Origin: Pseudopyrenochaeta lycopersici
Taxonomy: Eukaryota > Ascomycota > Dothideomycetes > Pleosporales > Pseudopyrenochaetaceae
Reading direction: 5' to 3'
Assembly (NCBI GenBank): GCA_003313425.1
Contig: NHZP01000029.1
Location: forward strand, 248,001-312,000
Length of the DNA: 64,000 nt
The position numbers were made by a program, and so were the translations under genes. Within the stretch, counting starts at the first letter, position 1, and the number at the start of each line of letters is the position of its first letter. The notes under the pieces were generated by a model. The model was not told the origin of the DNA. It did no database searches and worked only from the letters and a program-made list of their open reading frames with translations. Positions 43,571-55,294 of the stretch are shown piece by piece.

Positions 43571-45330
43571 CTACAACGTCTGTCTGAAGCCTTCCTGACT
43601 CTCTAATATCCTTTCGCCCCGATCGGCTTGTCGATTCGCTCTTGAGTATACGATGAAATTCTTCAATACATGTAAGATGCTGAGAACTTGTGTAGCAATC
43701 ACGACTGCCATGGCCGGTCTATTACAACATTAGTGACAGCTTCAATTGAGAAGCTTTCGGCTTCTCTTCGAGAGGTTAAAGAAGGTATAAATAACTTACG
43801 TGTACTTGGGCGCATCCTGCTGTCGGAAGATGTTCGAGGCAGCTATACCTCCACATGCTCCTCCACCAATCAATAATGCGCTCGCAATACTTCGCTTCAT
43901 CTGGCCGACGATATTGTTGTGCATGTAGCTTAGCAAACTGGGCACATTTGCGTTTGCTCCGGATACACCCAAGAAGACTCCAGCATACCGTGCGCGAGCA
44001 TTTTGGGTGAACGCCATCATGCAAACACCGATGATTGCCCAAGAACAGTTGAAAATAATGATTGCGCCACGCATCCTATACTTATCGGCAACCCAGGCAG
44101 TGGCGAACATCCAAACAGCGGCCAGCACATACGGGGGAAACGACATGATCTGACTCATAGCAACCGAATAGTTCATATCGTTTCGAAGAATGATGGGAAG
44201 AAAATAGCCCCAGGAGTATGCGACTACGTTGTTGAGGAAGTACAGCCACGCAAACTCCCAGATCTTCCAGTCGCGGAGATGAAATCTGATCTTCGCCCAC
44301 GTGAGCTTGTCAACGACCGCGTCACCTCTATCGCGCTGGATCCGAGCGAGGATAATTGTCGCTTCATCTACCGTGAGAAATGGTCGTCGTGTGATAGGAC
44401 TGGGCTGACTGGCTTTGTCTGGAAAGTCAATGATTGTGACATAGCCCATGAAGCCGAGAACGACAGTAATCGCGCCTTCCTACGCTATATTAGTAGAAAT
44501 TAAAGCATACTTGATGAAGAACGTACAATTGCGAAAATCCATTGCCACCCATTAAGCCCGCCAATACCTTTCATCTCGCTCAAACCCCAGGCCAGAATAT
44601 TTGAGAACCCACTCGCTAGCAGCGCGAGCAAGTAAAAACCACTGAACCGTTTCTGTACTTCAAAGCGTACATACCAGCAAGAAAGCAAGAATACGCAACC
44701 CGGATAATACCCAGCTTCCAGAACACCCAAAATGATGCGGCATCCGAGAGCTTGGGTCCAGTCCGTCACGAAGCCCATACCGATGGTGACCGCACCCCAG
44801 CATACAACTAGCGAGGGAAGCCATATCGCGGGTCCGAGTTTGCGGATAATAATGTTCGCCGGGAACTGGAAGATGATGTACGGGATGAAAAAGATCATTG
44901 TTAAGATTGAATAACGTGAGCCGATGGAGAGACCAAGGTCTGCATCCATGCCTGCTATGCGCGCCTATTCTCCAATCAGCTATTGTGGCATCAAAGAACG
45001 CAAGGTGCGATGCACATTAGGAAGGTTGACACGGTCAATGAGTGCAAATGCATAGATGATAGCGAGAGTTGGTAGGAGTCTGAGGTCAATCTTCCGAATG
45101 ATTCGACGAGTCTCCTTGTCATCTCTTTCAGACGGTCCTGATGCTGGTCCTGACTGGTCATTTGTTTGGGTGAGGATGTCCTCAACATCGAGACCTCCAT
45201 TTTCCCCGCCCTGTCGTTTCTCATCGAAGGAGATCTATCCGAGTTAGTGCGCGAGATCAGGTTCCAGTGAAATGAGGGTACTCACACGCTCCTTTTGCTC
45301 AGACTCCAAATCCTTCTCTTTTAGAGACAT
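43571..45330 (-). CDS. MFS permease, Dal5-like anion:cation symporter (copy 2)
   Basis: Five exons: 45286-45330, 45016-45234, 44527-44964, 43800-44479 and 43571-43718, giving 509 residues. The start MSLKEKDLESEQKE leads to IIRKIDLRLLPTLAIIYAFALIDRVNLPNARIAGMDADL (first TM and signature loop, quoted in part), then about twelve hydrophobic segments, the GCRIILGVLEAGYYPGCVFL helix pair and a basic C-terminal tail. IDRVNLPNA-x-IAGM is typical of the Tna1/Dal5-like family. Introns are 51, 51, 47 and 81 nt. The donor at 45015 (GTGCAT) is weak but the join is family-consistent. Likely a plasma-membrane carrier for an organic anion or vitamin-type compound; the substrate is unknown. Confidence 0.88.
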
Positions 45331-45885
45331 TTTGTCGACAGCTGTTGATTCATGCTCTACAACGAAGTCCTATCGGACTTATGTATAATCTAACAAGTCT
45401 CAAGTTGAACTACATATTCCCCGCAAAACGTTTACCGAATCGCGGGGAGAATGCACATCATTACCTGTCTCAACTTATCGGACCCACCACAACCATATAC
45501 CGTTCCTTCGTCTTACTGGTATCCTAGCTTATATGTTCCGCGGACGGACATTGACAGCCATCGTTCACTGTTTCCGACCACTCAGCGCAAATCTTGGCTG
45601 CGCGAATATCCGTGCCAAGCCAGACCGTTGGTGACGTATGTTGACTCGGCTTCATATTGTCAGTAGCCGGGAAGCAGGAATGCCATGAGAGAGCCAAATG
45701 CATGACGATATTTCCATGTTTTATTTCCCGCCGAAAAATGCCGATGGTATGCTATGCTATGCTGCTAATCTGACCTATGGAAGCATCTCAAATCCCTGCA
45801 CCACAACGTCCGAAAATGCGCTTCTATCTCGCTAATTTATCATTAGTAATCTGCATCGACAGTATTCTAAGGAGGTTCTTTCAAG
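45331..45885. other. Promoter of the permease gene
   Basis: About 555 bp between same-strand genes. A short TATGC tandem run (three copies) lies near 45748-45762. No gene is seen. Confidence 0.5.
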
Positions 45886-47154
45886 CTAGCCCATAAGTCT
45901 CCGCCGTCTTCCACTATCAACACTAACAGTGTTATCTGGCCCAATACTTATACTTAAACTCTCACTCCCTTCCTCACTGCCCCCTCTCCGCCTAGTCCGT
46001 GGACCTTGACTCTTACTCCTCTCCGGTTGAATTACCAGCCAAGTTGAGCCCCCGCCGTCGTCTTCCTGCTGCATGAGTTGCAACTGCGGCCCGTTCCTCC
46101 CTCTTGGTTTCGGCGACTTGGGCGATGGTGGAGGCAAGAAGAGGGACGTGAACCTGACGATCTTTATCGGGAGAGTCGTGAGGGAGGTAGGAATCGGCAT
46201 AACCTCAATGAGAGTAACCTTATCAAGAGGGAGGGTAGAGAGGAGGGAGGCGGGAAGGTCGATGGGCGAGCAGCCTACAATGACGTGTCGGAGGTGGAGA
46301 TTTGATGTGTAGAAAGAGAGATTCTCTACGTAGCTCGTTAGTCACATAACTCTAACCCCTCCATCGCAGTGCTTTAGATACTTACCTCGTACTTTCCTTC
46401 CACTACCACCCTCCTTACCCACCCCAGTATCAATCCAATCAAAGCTCGATATTCTTCCGCAGAAGCCCGTTGAGAAAGCTCTCAACTGGCCCAGATTTCG
46501 CACTTTGTCTAGTCGTACGAGATAATTTGCCAGGCCCTCTAAATTGGCGTATACCCGAACAACAATGTCCAAGGAGTCCGCATCTTCAAACTGTGGCCGG
46601 AGGTACTCGCGAGTCCGGTTGAGTAGCTCGTCTGCGAGGGCTTCGCCGCCTTGAGCTTTGCGGGTGATGTATTTATCTTGGAACTGCAAAAATTAGGCAC
46701 GTGTATTGAATTTTGAGAGCCGAGATTCATACGAGGAAGCCATCTGCATCTGCATCGATAAGGACAAGGACAAAAGGCCGACGAGCCTGTTTATGGTAAG
46801 ATTTCCGATTTTAGAATAGACGTGGACAAACCCAACCTGTTGCTGAGCTAAAGCATCCTGTTTTTGGACCAACGCAATTTCTCTGGCCTTTCCCTCGCCG
46901 ATTTCAGCCTGTAGCGTTCGCCGGACGTTTTGTTCCGAAGTGAGGTCGAGCTCGGTCTGTGCGAGGCGAGCTTCGGTCTTTTCGAGCTTGTCAAGCAATT
47001 CCTACACCGTCGTAAGTCAGTGCACTCACCCCTCGCACAGTAGCTCCTGCCATACTTCGATTAGCTCAAGCCTCCTCTCTTCTAGAATCTTAAACTGTGC
47101 CAGCCGTTCACGGTACGTAGTGGGCGGTGCCGGAAATTCTCCAGGGACAGACAT
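45886..47154 (-). CDS. DUF7923-type protein with N-terminal coiled coil (351 aa)
   Basis: Five exons: 47056-47154, 46837-47001, 46733-46786, 46386-46683 and 45886-46325. The N-terminal 88 residues are helical and charged (ELLDKLEKTEARLAQTELDL), a likely coiled coil. The core begins RRPFVLVLIDADADGFLF, then QGGEALADELL, VVRVYANLEGLA and, later, FYTSNLHLRHVIVGC. This is the fold seen in fungal proteins often called CCCH zinc-finger DNA-binding; here the C-terminal part is a Pro/Arg/Ser-rich tail and I see no CCCH fingers, so it is a short form. The first intron uses GTATGG with ACTGAC branch; a GTGAGT inside would leave only 28 nt and is rejected. The IDADADG stretch resembles a NYN-like nuclease strand, but that is speculation. 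Confidence 0.8.
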
Positions 47155-47836
47155 TTTCACGACTTCACAGGGCAAAGGTAGTTGACATCGCGAAAACCCG
47201 GGGAACCTGGATTTAAAGGGCGCGCACGCGAGGCTTTGGGCTCCAGAAAGTTAGGCGGCGCTGCATGCATGTCAAAGTGCGGTGACCCGGGCTCATGATG
47301 GAGATGGTCAACGTAGCGGATGCTAATTGGCTGGACATGTGGAGATGGTGCACCTGATTTGCTGCCTCGAGATCAGAACACACCGGACCGAAAGTCGAAC
47401 GCGTGAGTTGGCGGATGGGGCGCGTCAATTTTGTGGATCGTGCGGAGCGAGCCGAAGGTGGGTTGATATGGAATTGGCCTGGTGCATGAGACGCGTTGTT
47501 TTCGATATATTTGGATGTTGAGGGGCTCTACATTTTGCTCTGAGTTTATTCTCCTGTATATTCCAGGGTAATTGAACAGAAGCCGCCATAGATATTATTA
47601 CACTCTAATATTGACCAAATTTAATCTCTATACTAGAAGGATTGGTAAATGGCCATAAAGCACAGTACAGATAATTATGGCGGCTAATATCTCGTCATGA
47701 TTGATGGGTAGCGTTGCAAATACCTGTTTACTCGGCCTATTACTTATAACATGTTATTGTAGTGAGAATTTTGACAAGGGTTTTTGTCACAAAAGTGATA
47801 CAAGTACTGTGAGAAGACAACTGTGTCCACATCTTT
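47155..47836. other. Intergenic, partly AT-rich
   Basis: About 680 bp. The left part is the DUF7923 gene promoter; 47540-47800 is AT-rich. No gene is supported. Confidence 0.5.
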
Positions 47837-49819
47837 TCACACTCGCACATGCAGCGTTCGCGCCACACTTGGTACGCCCTCTTTGGAGATCGCAAATAGA
47901 TACCAAGGTCCAGGAATGAGCACACCCGAGTCATTCGGCAGACGGATCGTGTATCTGCCTGCCGTGCTGCTCTGTACGTTCGTGAGCGGAACGCGTCGTT
48001 GGTCCGAGTTGATGCTGTGTGTTGCGCTACCCATTCGGACGAGCGAGAAAGTGGCGCCGAGAAGCCCGTTCTGCAGCGTAACAGTAACCGTGGCACCGAC
48101 CGCAGCTGTTGCTGCTGAAAGAGCACTTATCGTAGGCCGTGGCGCCAAAGCACCGTTTGACGTGAAGAGGTAGGGCGGAGAGAAGATTTCGCCATCGTAG
48201 TGATCTTTGGCGCGGTCGCACCAGGAAAGATCGTCCCCCTGAGCCGCAGGACACATGCCGCCTCCTCCCACAAACACCCTCCCGTCAGCCAGGAGAATAC
48301 TTACACTATGGTAATTGCGCGGCACAGCAGCGGGTGTAAGCTCAGTCCAGGCCTCTGTCTTTGGATCCCACATCTCTGGAACTAATACCGAGTCAAAATC
48401 GGAGAATACAAGCGAGCGGACTTGACCGCCAGTCACAATAACTTTCCCGTCAGGTAGTACGACGGCATTGGCGAAACCTCGCGGCCAATTCATATCGCTA
48501 AGTTTCTTCACAGTTGCTGGAACTCCAGGGTTTGTGATTGTGAGTTGATGCGTCTGCTTTGTTGCGAGACTATCAGTGTAGTCTTGGCTACCGCCAGCAG
48601 AGAGAATTTTTCCGACATCATACATGACGTTTATACCGCACATCTGGTCCATAGTGGTGGTACGAGTATCGGCTGCAGTTGAGGAGCCACCGTTGGCAGT
48701 GTAGTACCAGTTCATGGCTTTGCTAGGGCCGGCTTGGAATACAGTACCATTTCGCCAGCCAAATAGCCATGCGTGATTGTCTTCACGCCAGATCCCTTCA
48801 CGGTCCTTTGTTAGGAACGGAGTTGGGCTAGCGCCTTGCAAAAGTGTCCATTGATTAGTTACTGGATTGTACACCTCGCCTGTCTTACCACCAAGGTCAC
48901 CGGTAAACGAGCCTCCAATAGGAAAGACTCGGCCATCGGACAATGTTGCTGGGGTCTGATAACCGCGTGGAATAACCATATTCGCAGCGCGTGTAAATTG
49001 ATTTGTCTTCGGATCGTATATGCTGACAGCTTCTGCATTGGACCCGCCAGTAATGACAATTTTGCCGCCCATAATGGAACTAATCCCCGGGCAGAACATG
49101 TCGTGCTGAGTATTCGTAACAGTACGTTTGGAGACGGCTCCTGTGACAAAGTTGTAGTCTGCAAACTGCGTAATTCCGGTTGGTCCACTGAATGCTCAAT
49201 CGCCCCATGATGAGAACATGAGTAGTCTGTTCGCCAAAGGCTCTCCCGGCACTACATATGCAGCCACAGGAATGATAGGAAATTGGATGATATTGGACCA
49301 TCGACCCTTTGTTGCAGCGGTTGGGACTATTGTTGTGTTACCCAGTTGTAACGAGGTGAACTGTGGGTCGAATACCCAATTTGGCGAAGTTGGATTTCCT
49401 TTGATATAGCAGATGTTGTTTGTCTGATCGTGACTGGCGTACATGCAATTATTCCGGGAGATGCAACTTTCCGCACAATCTTTAACCGACGTAACTCCAC
49501 GCAGCGTCGCTACACTTGTGGCTGAAAAGTCGCTGAGCTTGCATGTTGCAAAGCCTGCACCGCCCTCAGTGGTAATTTTGGTAAAGCCACCAGGGCAGCT
49601 AGTAATGCGTGAGCCTTTGGAGAGGCGCGCGATCGTACGCACCGAATCAAAGCCAGTGTTGTAGGTCCATCGGACTTCCGATGTATCGGTTAGGATGAAA
49701 CACTCAGAAGTTGCGCGCTCATAGACAGCCCGTGAACACTGAGAGAATTTACTGCATTCCAGAGCACAAGCTTGAACCGAACGAATTCCACCGCGACCTG
49801 CGATACAAGCCAAATGCCT
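47837..49819 (-). pseudogene. PAN-domain / galactose oxidase-like copper radical oxidase, interrupted
   Basis: One long frame encodes a PAN/apple-like Cys-rich part (pairs such as ACALECSKFSQC and DCAESCISRNNC) followed by a Kelch-type AA5 oxidase and its C-terminal Ig-like domain. The copper and radical residues match galactose oxidase: Cys of MFCPGIS, Tyr of RGYQTPATL, Tyr-His of RNYHSV and His of ATHSINSDQRR. The stacking Trp of GGSW is Phe here (GGSF). A TGA at 49196-49198 interrupts the frame between GD and AFSGPTG; no plausible intron spans it. At the 5' end an acceptor-like TATCAG precedes 49819 but no signal-peptide exon is found upstream. Both suggest a decayed gene, though one wrong base could explain the stop. 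Relatives oxidise alcohols or sugars extracellularly, releasing H2O2. Confidence 0.8.
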
Positions 49820-51313
49820 GATAAGAGTGACAACAGGTTGTTGAAGTAGTCAAGGCCTAGTTGTTGTGAACAAGAGCTGAAATGTACTAACTGGCCTTGA
49901 TCGCTCTAATTATGTCTAAGAAGATAGTCTCAGTAGGGTGCCGTATGCATATCGTATCGAGAGATTATAGTCTGAGGTATGCGGAAGCTTCTCCGCTACA
50001 AAGCGCGAACCACAGCACCAGCCAGTCTTAGCCAGGAACTTACGAACCGGACTGCAAACGGCTTCTGCTTTCCCTTTCACACTCACTTTAGTCGTAAAAA
50101 AAAATATAAAGTCAATATTGTAGCGTGTGTGACTCCAGGCGTAATACCCAAACAGCTATGCCCACGCGAGTTTGATATTGGATAGTCTTGGCCCTGAATG
50201 ATTCCTCTGGCGGCAGATAGCATGACCTCCATGTTGCCCTTTACCTTTGCTACAATCGAGAGTACTTTTATTAGCTTGGCATAATTTCTATGATTGTTCG
50301 CTCAATCTCCGATCTAGAGAATGTCATCTCTGGACAAGCTGCTTTCCTCCACCGAGCGTTGAAAGTAGCTCGGTTATCTCGAAGCACCAAATTCCATTGA
50401 AGTTCGCACGCATCGAGACGTTCAAACGAACGGATTAGTTCGTATGCGCTACTTTGCTGTGCTCCCTAATTCCGCATCCTATAACAGTGAACGTCCGGTG
50501 ATTCTTTATCGAAGATAGTGCTGCGACACTTTGTAGATAATGGTCACATCATATTGTCTAGAAACTCTAATTGGGGTCACGCTTTTGAATTTACTGTTGT
50601 GGATCAAGTATTCGGAGTCCGCCTTAAAACTGAGCTGGAACTCGCTTAGTGCAACTGGAGATGTTGGTCGACTGAAGTTGGTACCTGATCTAAAAGTCCT
50701 GTTAACGCTCGGGCAGCGCCGGGCCTTCCCCTTTTAGAATTCAATCTCTTTATATTCCTGCCGATGGATGCGATCATCTGTTGGCGATGGTAGCCAGGAG
50801 ATGCAGTATAGATCTTTGAAGCATTGCACCTGTATCACCAAACAGTGCTATTCGTGTTATCTTGGTGTTAAGTCTTTCTACTGTGCAGCCATAAATGTCA
50901 TAGGCCATAGGTAAAGCTGGAAATGGCTAGTGCTGTCGAATCTTTGGTAAAAAGAGCCGACCAACGATGCGAGCATGTCTAGAAATGATGCAGTACTCTT
51001 ACGTTCACTAAACAGTGTCCAATTGAGGATTTGGAGTCGGTCAGGTGGGCTGACAAGTCGGTTTCTGGATACGAAGTACTCATAATGGACTCTTAAGTAG
51101 TGTGAGACGGTCCACTTGGCAAAGGCAATAAATGTGCTTCTTAGCATAACGTGGTTACGTGAAAAGGGGAACCGAAACGCCTCAGCACTAGCGTGGGCGA
51201 GAACAGCGCCCCGCTATTCTCATTCGTATCATTATAGTGTCGTGAGCAGCAACGCTGTAAAGAGCTCCGAGAACCTCAGAAGACAAGTGTCATCCAAAAT
51301 AAATCCAATCCCA
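49820..51313. other. Intergenic, 1.5 kb
   Basis: This should hold the missing 5' end of the oxidase gene, but no signal-peptide exon is evident. A 90-codon open frame at 50878-51147 (minus) has no recognisable motif. No RNA gene or repeat is supported. Confidence 0.45.
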
Positions 51314-52683
51314 TTAAACATCCCTCTTATCAAAGTCTGCCTTAGCTCGTATTGCGATTTCATCGTCCATAAGCACCCGCAATGCTAACATTGCCATACC
51401 CTTCGCACACTGCAACGCCGCTTCGTGAGCCTCGCGTGTGCCTGCACAGGCAGCAAATGCTGGGTTATGTATCGACACATCTGTCGAAGCCGGTATAGCA
51501 AATGCCCCGTGAAAGCTGGGAACTAGATGAGAGACGTTGCCCATATCTGTTGACGCGTTCGTAGCTTTCTCCTGGTTGATCATTATGTTGGATCCCATAA
51601 TCCCCATATCTTCGGCATATACTTTGCATAGCGTGCTGTTGGCACGGAGGTTAAGGTACGTAGGCGAACTGCTTAATGTCAACTTCCATAGCGGGATCCA
51701 TGTGGCAGTGGAGACACTCACATCTCGTACTCCACCTTACAGCCTGCAGCTTTTGCTCCAGCCTCAATGCAGTCCTTCACTCGCGCGAGTAATTTGTCCG
51801 CGCCCTCAATAGTTGGACTCCGCACATTCCAGTTCATTCTTGTGTAATCCGTAATCACATTTGGAACTGTGCCTCCGTCTTCGATAACGCAGTGGATGCG
51901 CTCCTCCGGTTGTATCTGTTGCCTCAGCAGCCCAACGTTGGTGTAAGCGGCGACCGCTGCATCTAAGGCATTCACTCCATTCCATGGTTCGCCAGCTGCA
52001 TGTGCAGATTTCCCGCGGAACTCTACACGGAACTTGTGGCTTGCAATAAGCTTCAATCCAGCAAGGCCTTCATATTTGTCCGGCTCATGGAATAGTCCAT
52101 GGCCAGTCATGGGATGCGCCATAATCGCTGCCGCCGTCTCATCTGGGAATGCGCCTGCATCGATCAATTTAGCTTTGCCGCCTCCACCTTCTTCGGCCGG
52201 GGTTCCAAGGAGTCTCAGTCGACCTTGAATGTTATGCTCCTTCATTGCATTGGTAGCGGCGATGAAAGTGGCGATGGAAGAGGTGGCAATCAGGTTGTGC
52301 CCACATGCATGACCTATTTGGGGGAGTGCATCATACTCTGCACAAACTATGGCTAAGCGACCACCGGAGCCGTATTCAACCTCGAAGCTGGTGTCCAGAC
52401 CATAAGTGTGTTTTTTCACGTCGAAGCCAAGTGATGAGAGGTATGTTGTAATAGTCTTATGAGCGAAATGTTCTTCATAGCCCAGTTCCGGATGTGAATG
52501 AAGAGAGCTATTGATTTTGAAAAGGTCAGAGCTTGAGTTATCAATCGTAGAAGTGACGGTGGAGCGAGCCTCTTCTAACACTGGGCCGCGTTCGATAGTT
52601 GTTGTGAAGTTAGACTTGTGGTTTTTTCTCTCGACTGGCCACAGTCGGTCCCCTGTCAAGGTGCTAGGTTGCATGGTAGCCAT
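51314..52683 (-). CDS. M20-family metallo-amidohydrolase (PM20D2-like)
   Basis: Exons 51722-52683 and 51314-51668 give 438 residues. Zinc-site motifs are present: HSHPELGYEE (His first ligand region, about 62-71), VCAEYDALPQIGHACGHNL (bridging Asp and His) and TPAEEGGGGK (catalytic Glu pair). The lid/dimer domain holds RGKSAHAAGEPWNGVNALDA, and the C-terminal part has the last metal His region (STDMGNVSHLVPSFHG). Family enzymes cleave N-acyl or dipeptide-like amides, for example beta-alanyl-Lys-type dipeptides for PM20D2, or aminobenzoyl conjugates. No signal peptide, so cytosolic. The intron 51669-51721 joins KVEYE to ISPTYLNL. Next door and same strand: the Zn2Cys6 regulator (285 bp apart), with a permease beyond. 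Confidence 0.92.
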
Positions 52684-52968
52684 CGAAATTTCCGGATAAA
52701 GGTTGTGAAGGGAGGAATGGGGGTGGGACGGTGGGCCATGTATTCCTGCCCATCGCGATCATTCTTAAAGGCATCTTCGAAGTGATCCGACTAGCCCAGA
52801 CTTTGGACTGGGCTGCGTATGCAACCACATTGCACCGAGGACGGGAACTCAGGTCGGATAATGGCTAGTGGCGAACGAGCGCTGTTAGCTCCAGAAGAAT
52901 AAGCGCTCGGCCGTGGATGTGTCGTCACGGGTCTGGAACTTGGAAAGCCATCCCCCGCATTAGTGATT

Positions 52969-54654
52969 TCACCCTAGTACGAAAAGAGCCTCCTTCCGCA
53001 TCTCCTCCCGCACATCTACGCGCCTTCCCAAATGTTGCTGCATTGGTAATGTTTCGCGTAGAAATTTGTGGGCGCGCTCAAAGTTCATGCCGTACTTGCT
53101 GCTTGCCTCAAACCGGTCCAGGATCCACTCACGGTGGAGCAGATCATCCGTCTCGAGCGCTGCAATGAACAGTGGCCAGGCGAGTTTGATCATAGCTTCG
53201 TCGCCGCCGTGTTTGTAGTTTTGAAATGCAAGGTTCATGATAATTTTCAAGGCGTGGCGCTGTTGATCGTTTAGCGGTAGATCAAATCTTGTTAAACGCA
53301 AAAAGTCAAGAATAATGGCGAAGTAGATGGGAACTACAACGCGGATATTTGCAATGAGGCGATAGCTATTATCGGTTTCCAAGGACAGCCTGCTAGCCAC
53401 TGCGATGAGTTCGTCGAAGGTCTCGCCAACACGATTGATTGAGCCTTCAACGCTAACTGCTTGTTGAACAGCCGCAATGGGGTCTGTTTGAGAGAGTGTC
53501 GCAAGTTGTGCCGTCATGAATCGTAGCTGTACACATCCAGCAAGAAGTGAATATGCGTCTCGATTCTCGACGTCATCGAGCAATTCGTTGTGAGGGTAAC
53601 CATCACCCCAAGCCAAGCGGTAAAGTGGACCTGAGTATCGATGAAGACCAATAAATGCTGTGATGGGATCCATAAGTGGTACCGAAGAGTCTACATTACT
53701 CCGGCCCAAAGTATTGAGGATAGCAGAATTGACTTGGCCACCGATACCAGAAGAAGCTGCTGCGGCATCGAGTTGTGCTATCCAGATCAGAACACGTGCG
53801 GAGTAGACTGATAGGCCTGTATAGTCCCTAGAGCTAGAGTTGTGTTGTATAACGAGCGATGTCTCTGTATCGTCGGGGTGGTCAGGAGCCTGTGCCAAGA
53901 GACGATTGTACTGATGTTGGAGAAGCGAGGAGACTCCCTCAAGATGGTGAATGTACGCTGTACATAGGGAATCGCCGAACTGCTGTTCGTAACAAAGCAT
54001 CATCCAAAGCGCAGTATAAGTAGCATCCAAATTCTTCAGGCTTGTTTCAGGGGATACAGCATGAGCCATCAAACGGACCGCGGATGAGTAGTGTGTAAGG
54101 GAGTTCTGTAGCTCGCGTGCTTGTAGAGACATTCGGCGGGAGCGCATCTCTTGTAATCCTACCGCAAGTACCATGTGCATAACCATTGGGTCTTTATGTG
54201 CCATGTTGAACATAAGGGAGATCAGTGAGTAGTCGGTGTTCTTGACATGGTGGGATTTGGCGAACTCGGTACGGAAGTGACGAATGGCCTCATGATCTGC
54301 GCTTGAAAGTTCTAAAGAGCATGCAGCACTGGTAGGTGCTGAAACTCTAACAACAGACAGCAAAGGACTTGTGCTTTGGGTGCTTGACGATCGTGAGCGA
54401 GTCGTACCATTGTCGAGTTCATCCGTACTCTCCGTAGGGCTGGGCTTTTGCGCCGCTTTGCGTCGCTCAGCAAGAGTTGGGCGCGCCGAGTAGTCGCAAT
54501 ACAAATTCAGGCGAGAGCATCTTCCGCAAGGTCGTTGTTGATCGCATCGCTTCTTTACTGTCTTGCTACGGCACGTCCAACAACCGGACCGAGACCTCCG
54601 GGCAGTATGTTCCTTCGGCGGGGGTTCAGCTTCCGGTCTAACGCTTGGCATCAT
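52969..54654 (-). CDS. Zn2Cys6 transcription factor with fungal-specific regulatory domain
   Basis: A single exon of 561 residues. The binuclear zinc cluster lies at Cys25, 28, 37, 43, 46 and 53 (GCWTCRS... CGRCSRLNLYC). The first loop between Cys28 and Cys37 has eight residues instead of the usual six. A Ser/Thr-rich linker (about 65-110) leads to a helical fungal TF middle region (about 120-540, landmarks LMFNMAHKDPMVMHMVLAVG and ALWMMLCYEQQFG), the Fungal_trans_2-like type. No further domain. It is divergent from the permease at 55295 (640 bp) and 285 bp upstream of the M20 gene on the same strand, suggesting a pathway-specific regulator of both. This role is inferred from position. Confidence 0.9.
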   Translation of the reverse strand: MMPSVRPEAEPPPKEHTARRSRSGCWTCRSKTVKKRCDQQRPCGRCSRLNLYCDYSARPTLAERRKAAQKPSPTESTDELDNGTTRSRSSSTQSTSPLLSVVRVSAPTSAACSLELSSADHEAIRHFRTEFAKSHHVKNTDYSLISLMFNMAHKDPMVMHMVLAVGLQEMRSRRMSLQARELQNSLTHYSSAVRLMAHAVSPETSLKNLDATYTALWMMLCYEQQFGDSLCTAYIHHLEGVSSLLQHQYNRLLAQAPDHPDDTETSLVIQHNSSSRDYTGLSVYSARVLIWIAQLDAAAASSGIGGQVNSAILNTLGRSNVDSSVPLMDPITAFIGLHRYSGPLYRLAWGDGYPHNELLDDVENRDAYSLLAGCVQLRFMTAQLATLSQTDPIAAVQQAVSVEGSINRVGETFDELIAVASRLSLETDNSYRLIANIRVVVPIYFAIILDFLRLTRFDLPLNDQQRHALKIIMNLAFQNYKHGGDEAMIKLAWPLFIAALETDDLLHREWILDRFEASSKYGMNFERAHKFLRETLPMQQHLGRRVDVREEMRKEALFVLG

Positions 54655-55294
54655 CGCTTTGCGCCCGAATGTAGAGTCGGTGGAATAGCCGCTCGCATAA
54701 ATTATGAGAGAAGCATGGGGTCATTATCACAGTCGCTTGTGTACCGCAGTCAATGAGGTGGAGGTGGCAAAGGCGCGATAGATGTTGAGCACAGACCTCC
54801 AGACCTCCGGGCCTCCACATTGAGCGCTTGTGTGCTCTTCAGAAGCCTCGACAGCTGGGGAATCCTTTGTGAGCTCCAATAAGCGTAGGAACTAAAGTAC
54901 ACAGGTGCTTCGGATCTCGCTCAAGCTTCAAAGTTACTCGCGGCTGCTTGTTGCGGAACGATAACGACCTTTTGTCGCAATCAGATTAACCGCATCCAAA
55001 TGCCGGTCGCTAAAATCCCCACGCTACGCGAGACCGATCACAGTTTAGGACTGCTCTCTAGCAGACCCACAGTTTGCCGGGTGATAGAGCGCTTATTCTG
55101 TGTGAACTCAAACAGGATGTGGCTTGTGGCACGATGAGCTATCTTGACACGAAATTGGCGACATATCATGGCATCTAAGTTGAGGTTATACATATATAGC
55201 TGTCTTGGGCTGGATTCAATGTATCGACTCATCTTCATCGCAGCACATTACTTGCCATAAAACTATTCTCCTTGATATTATTTCAGTCTTCACT
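54655..55294. promoter_or_regulatory. Divergent promoter between regulator and permease
   Basis: About 640 bp. HGATAR-type motifs occur near 54776, 54968 and 55082, which would fit nitrogen control by GATA factors, but such short motifs are frequent by chance. No gene is seen. Confidence 0.35.

Noticed and set aside
47029..47056. GTGAGT donor in the first intron of the DUF7923 gene
   Set aside because: It would leave an intron of only 28 nt, below the usual fungal minimum; the GTATGG donor gives 54 nt with an ACTGAC branch site.
49196..49198. TGA as selenocysteine or recoded codon
   Set aside because: Fungi of this group lack selenocysteine insertion; a nonsense mutation or base error is simpler.
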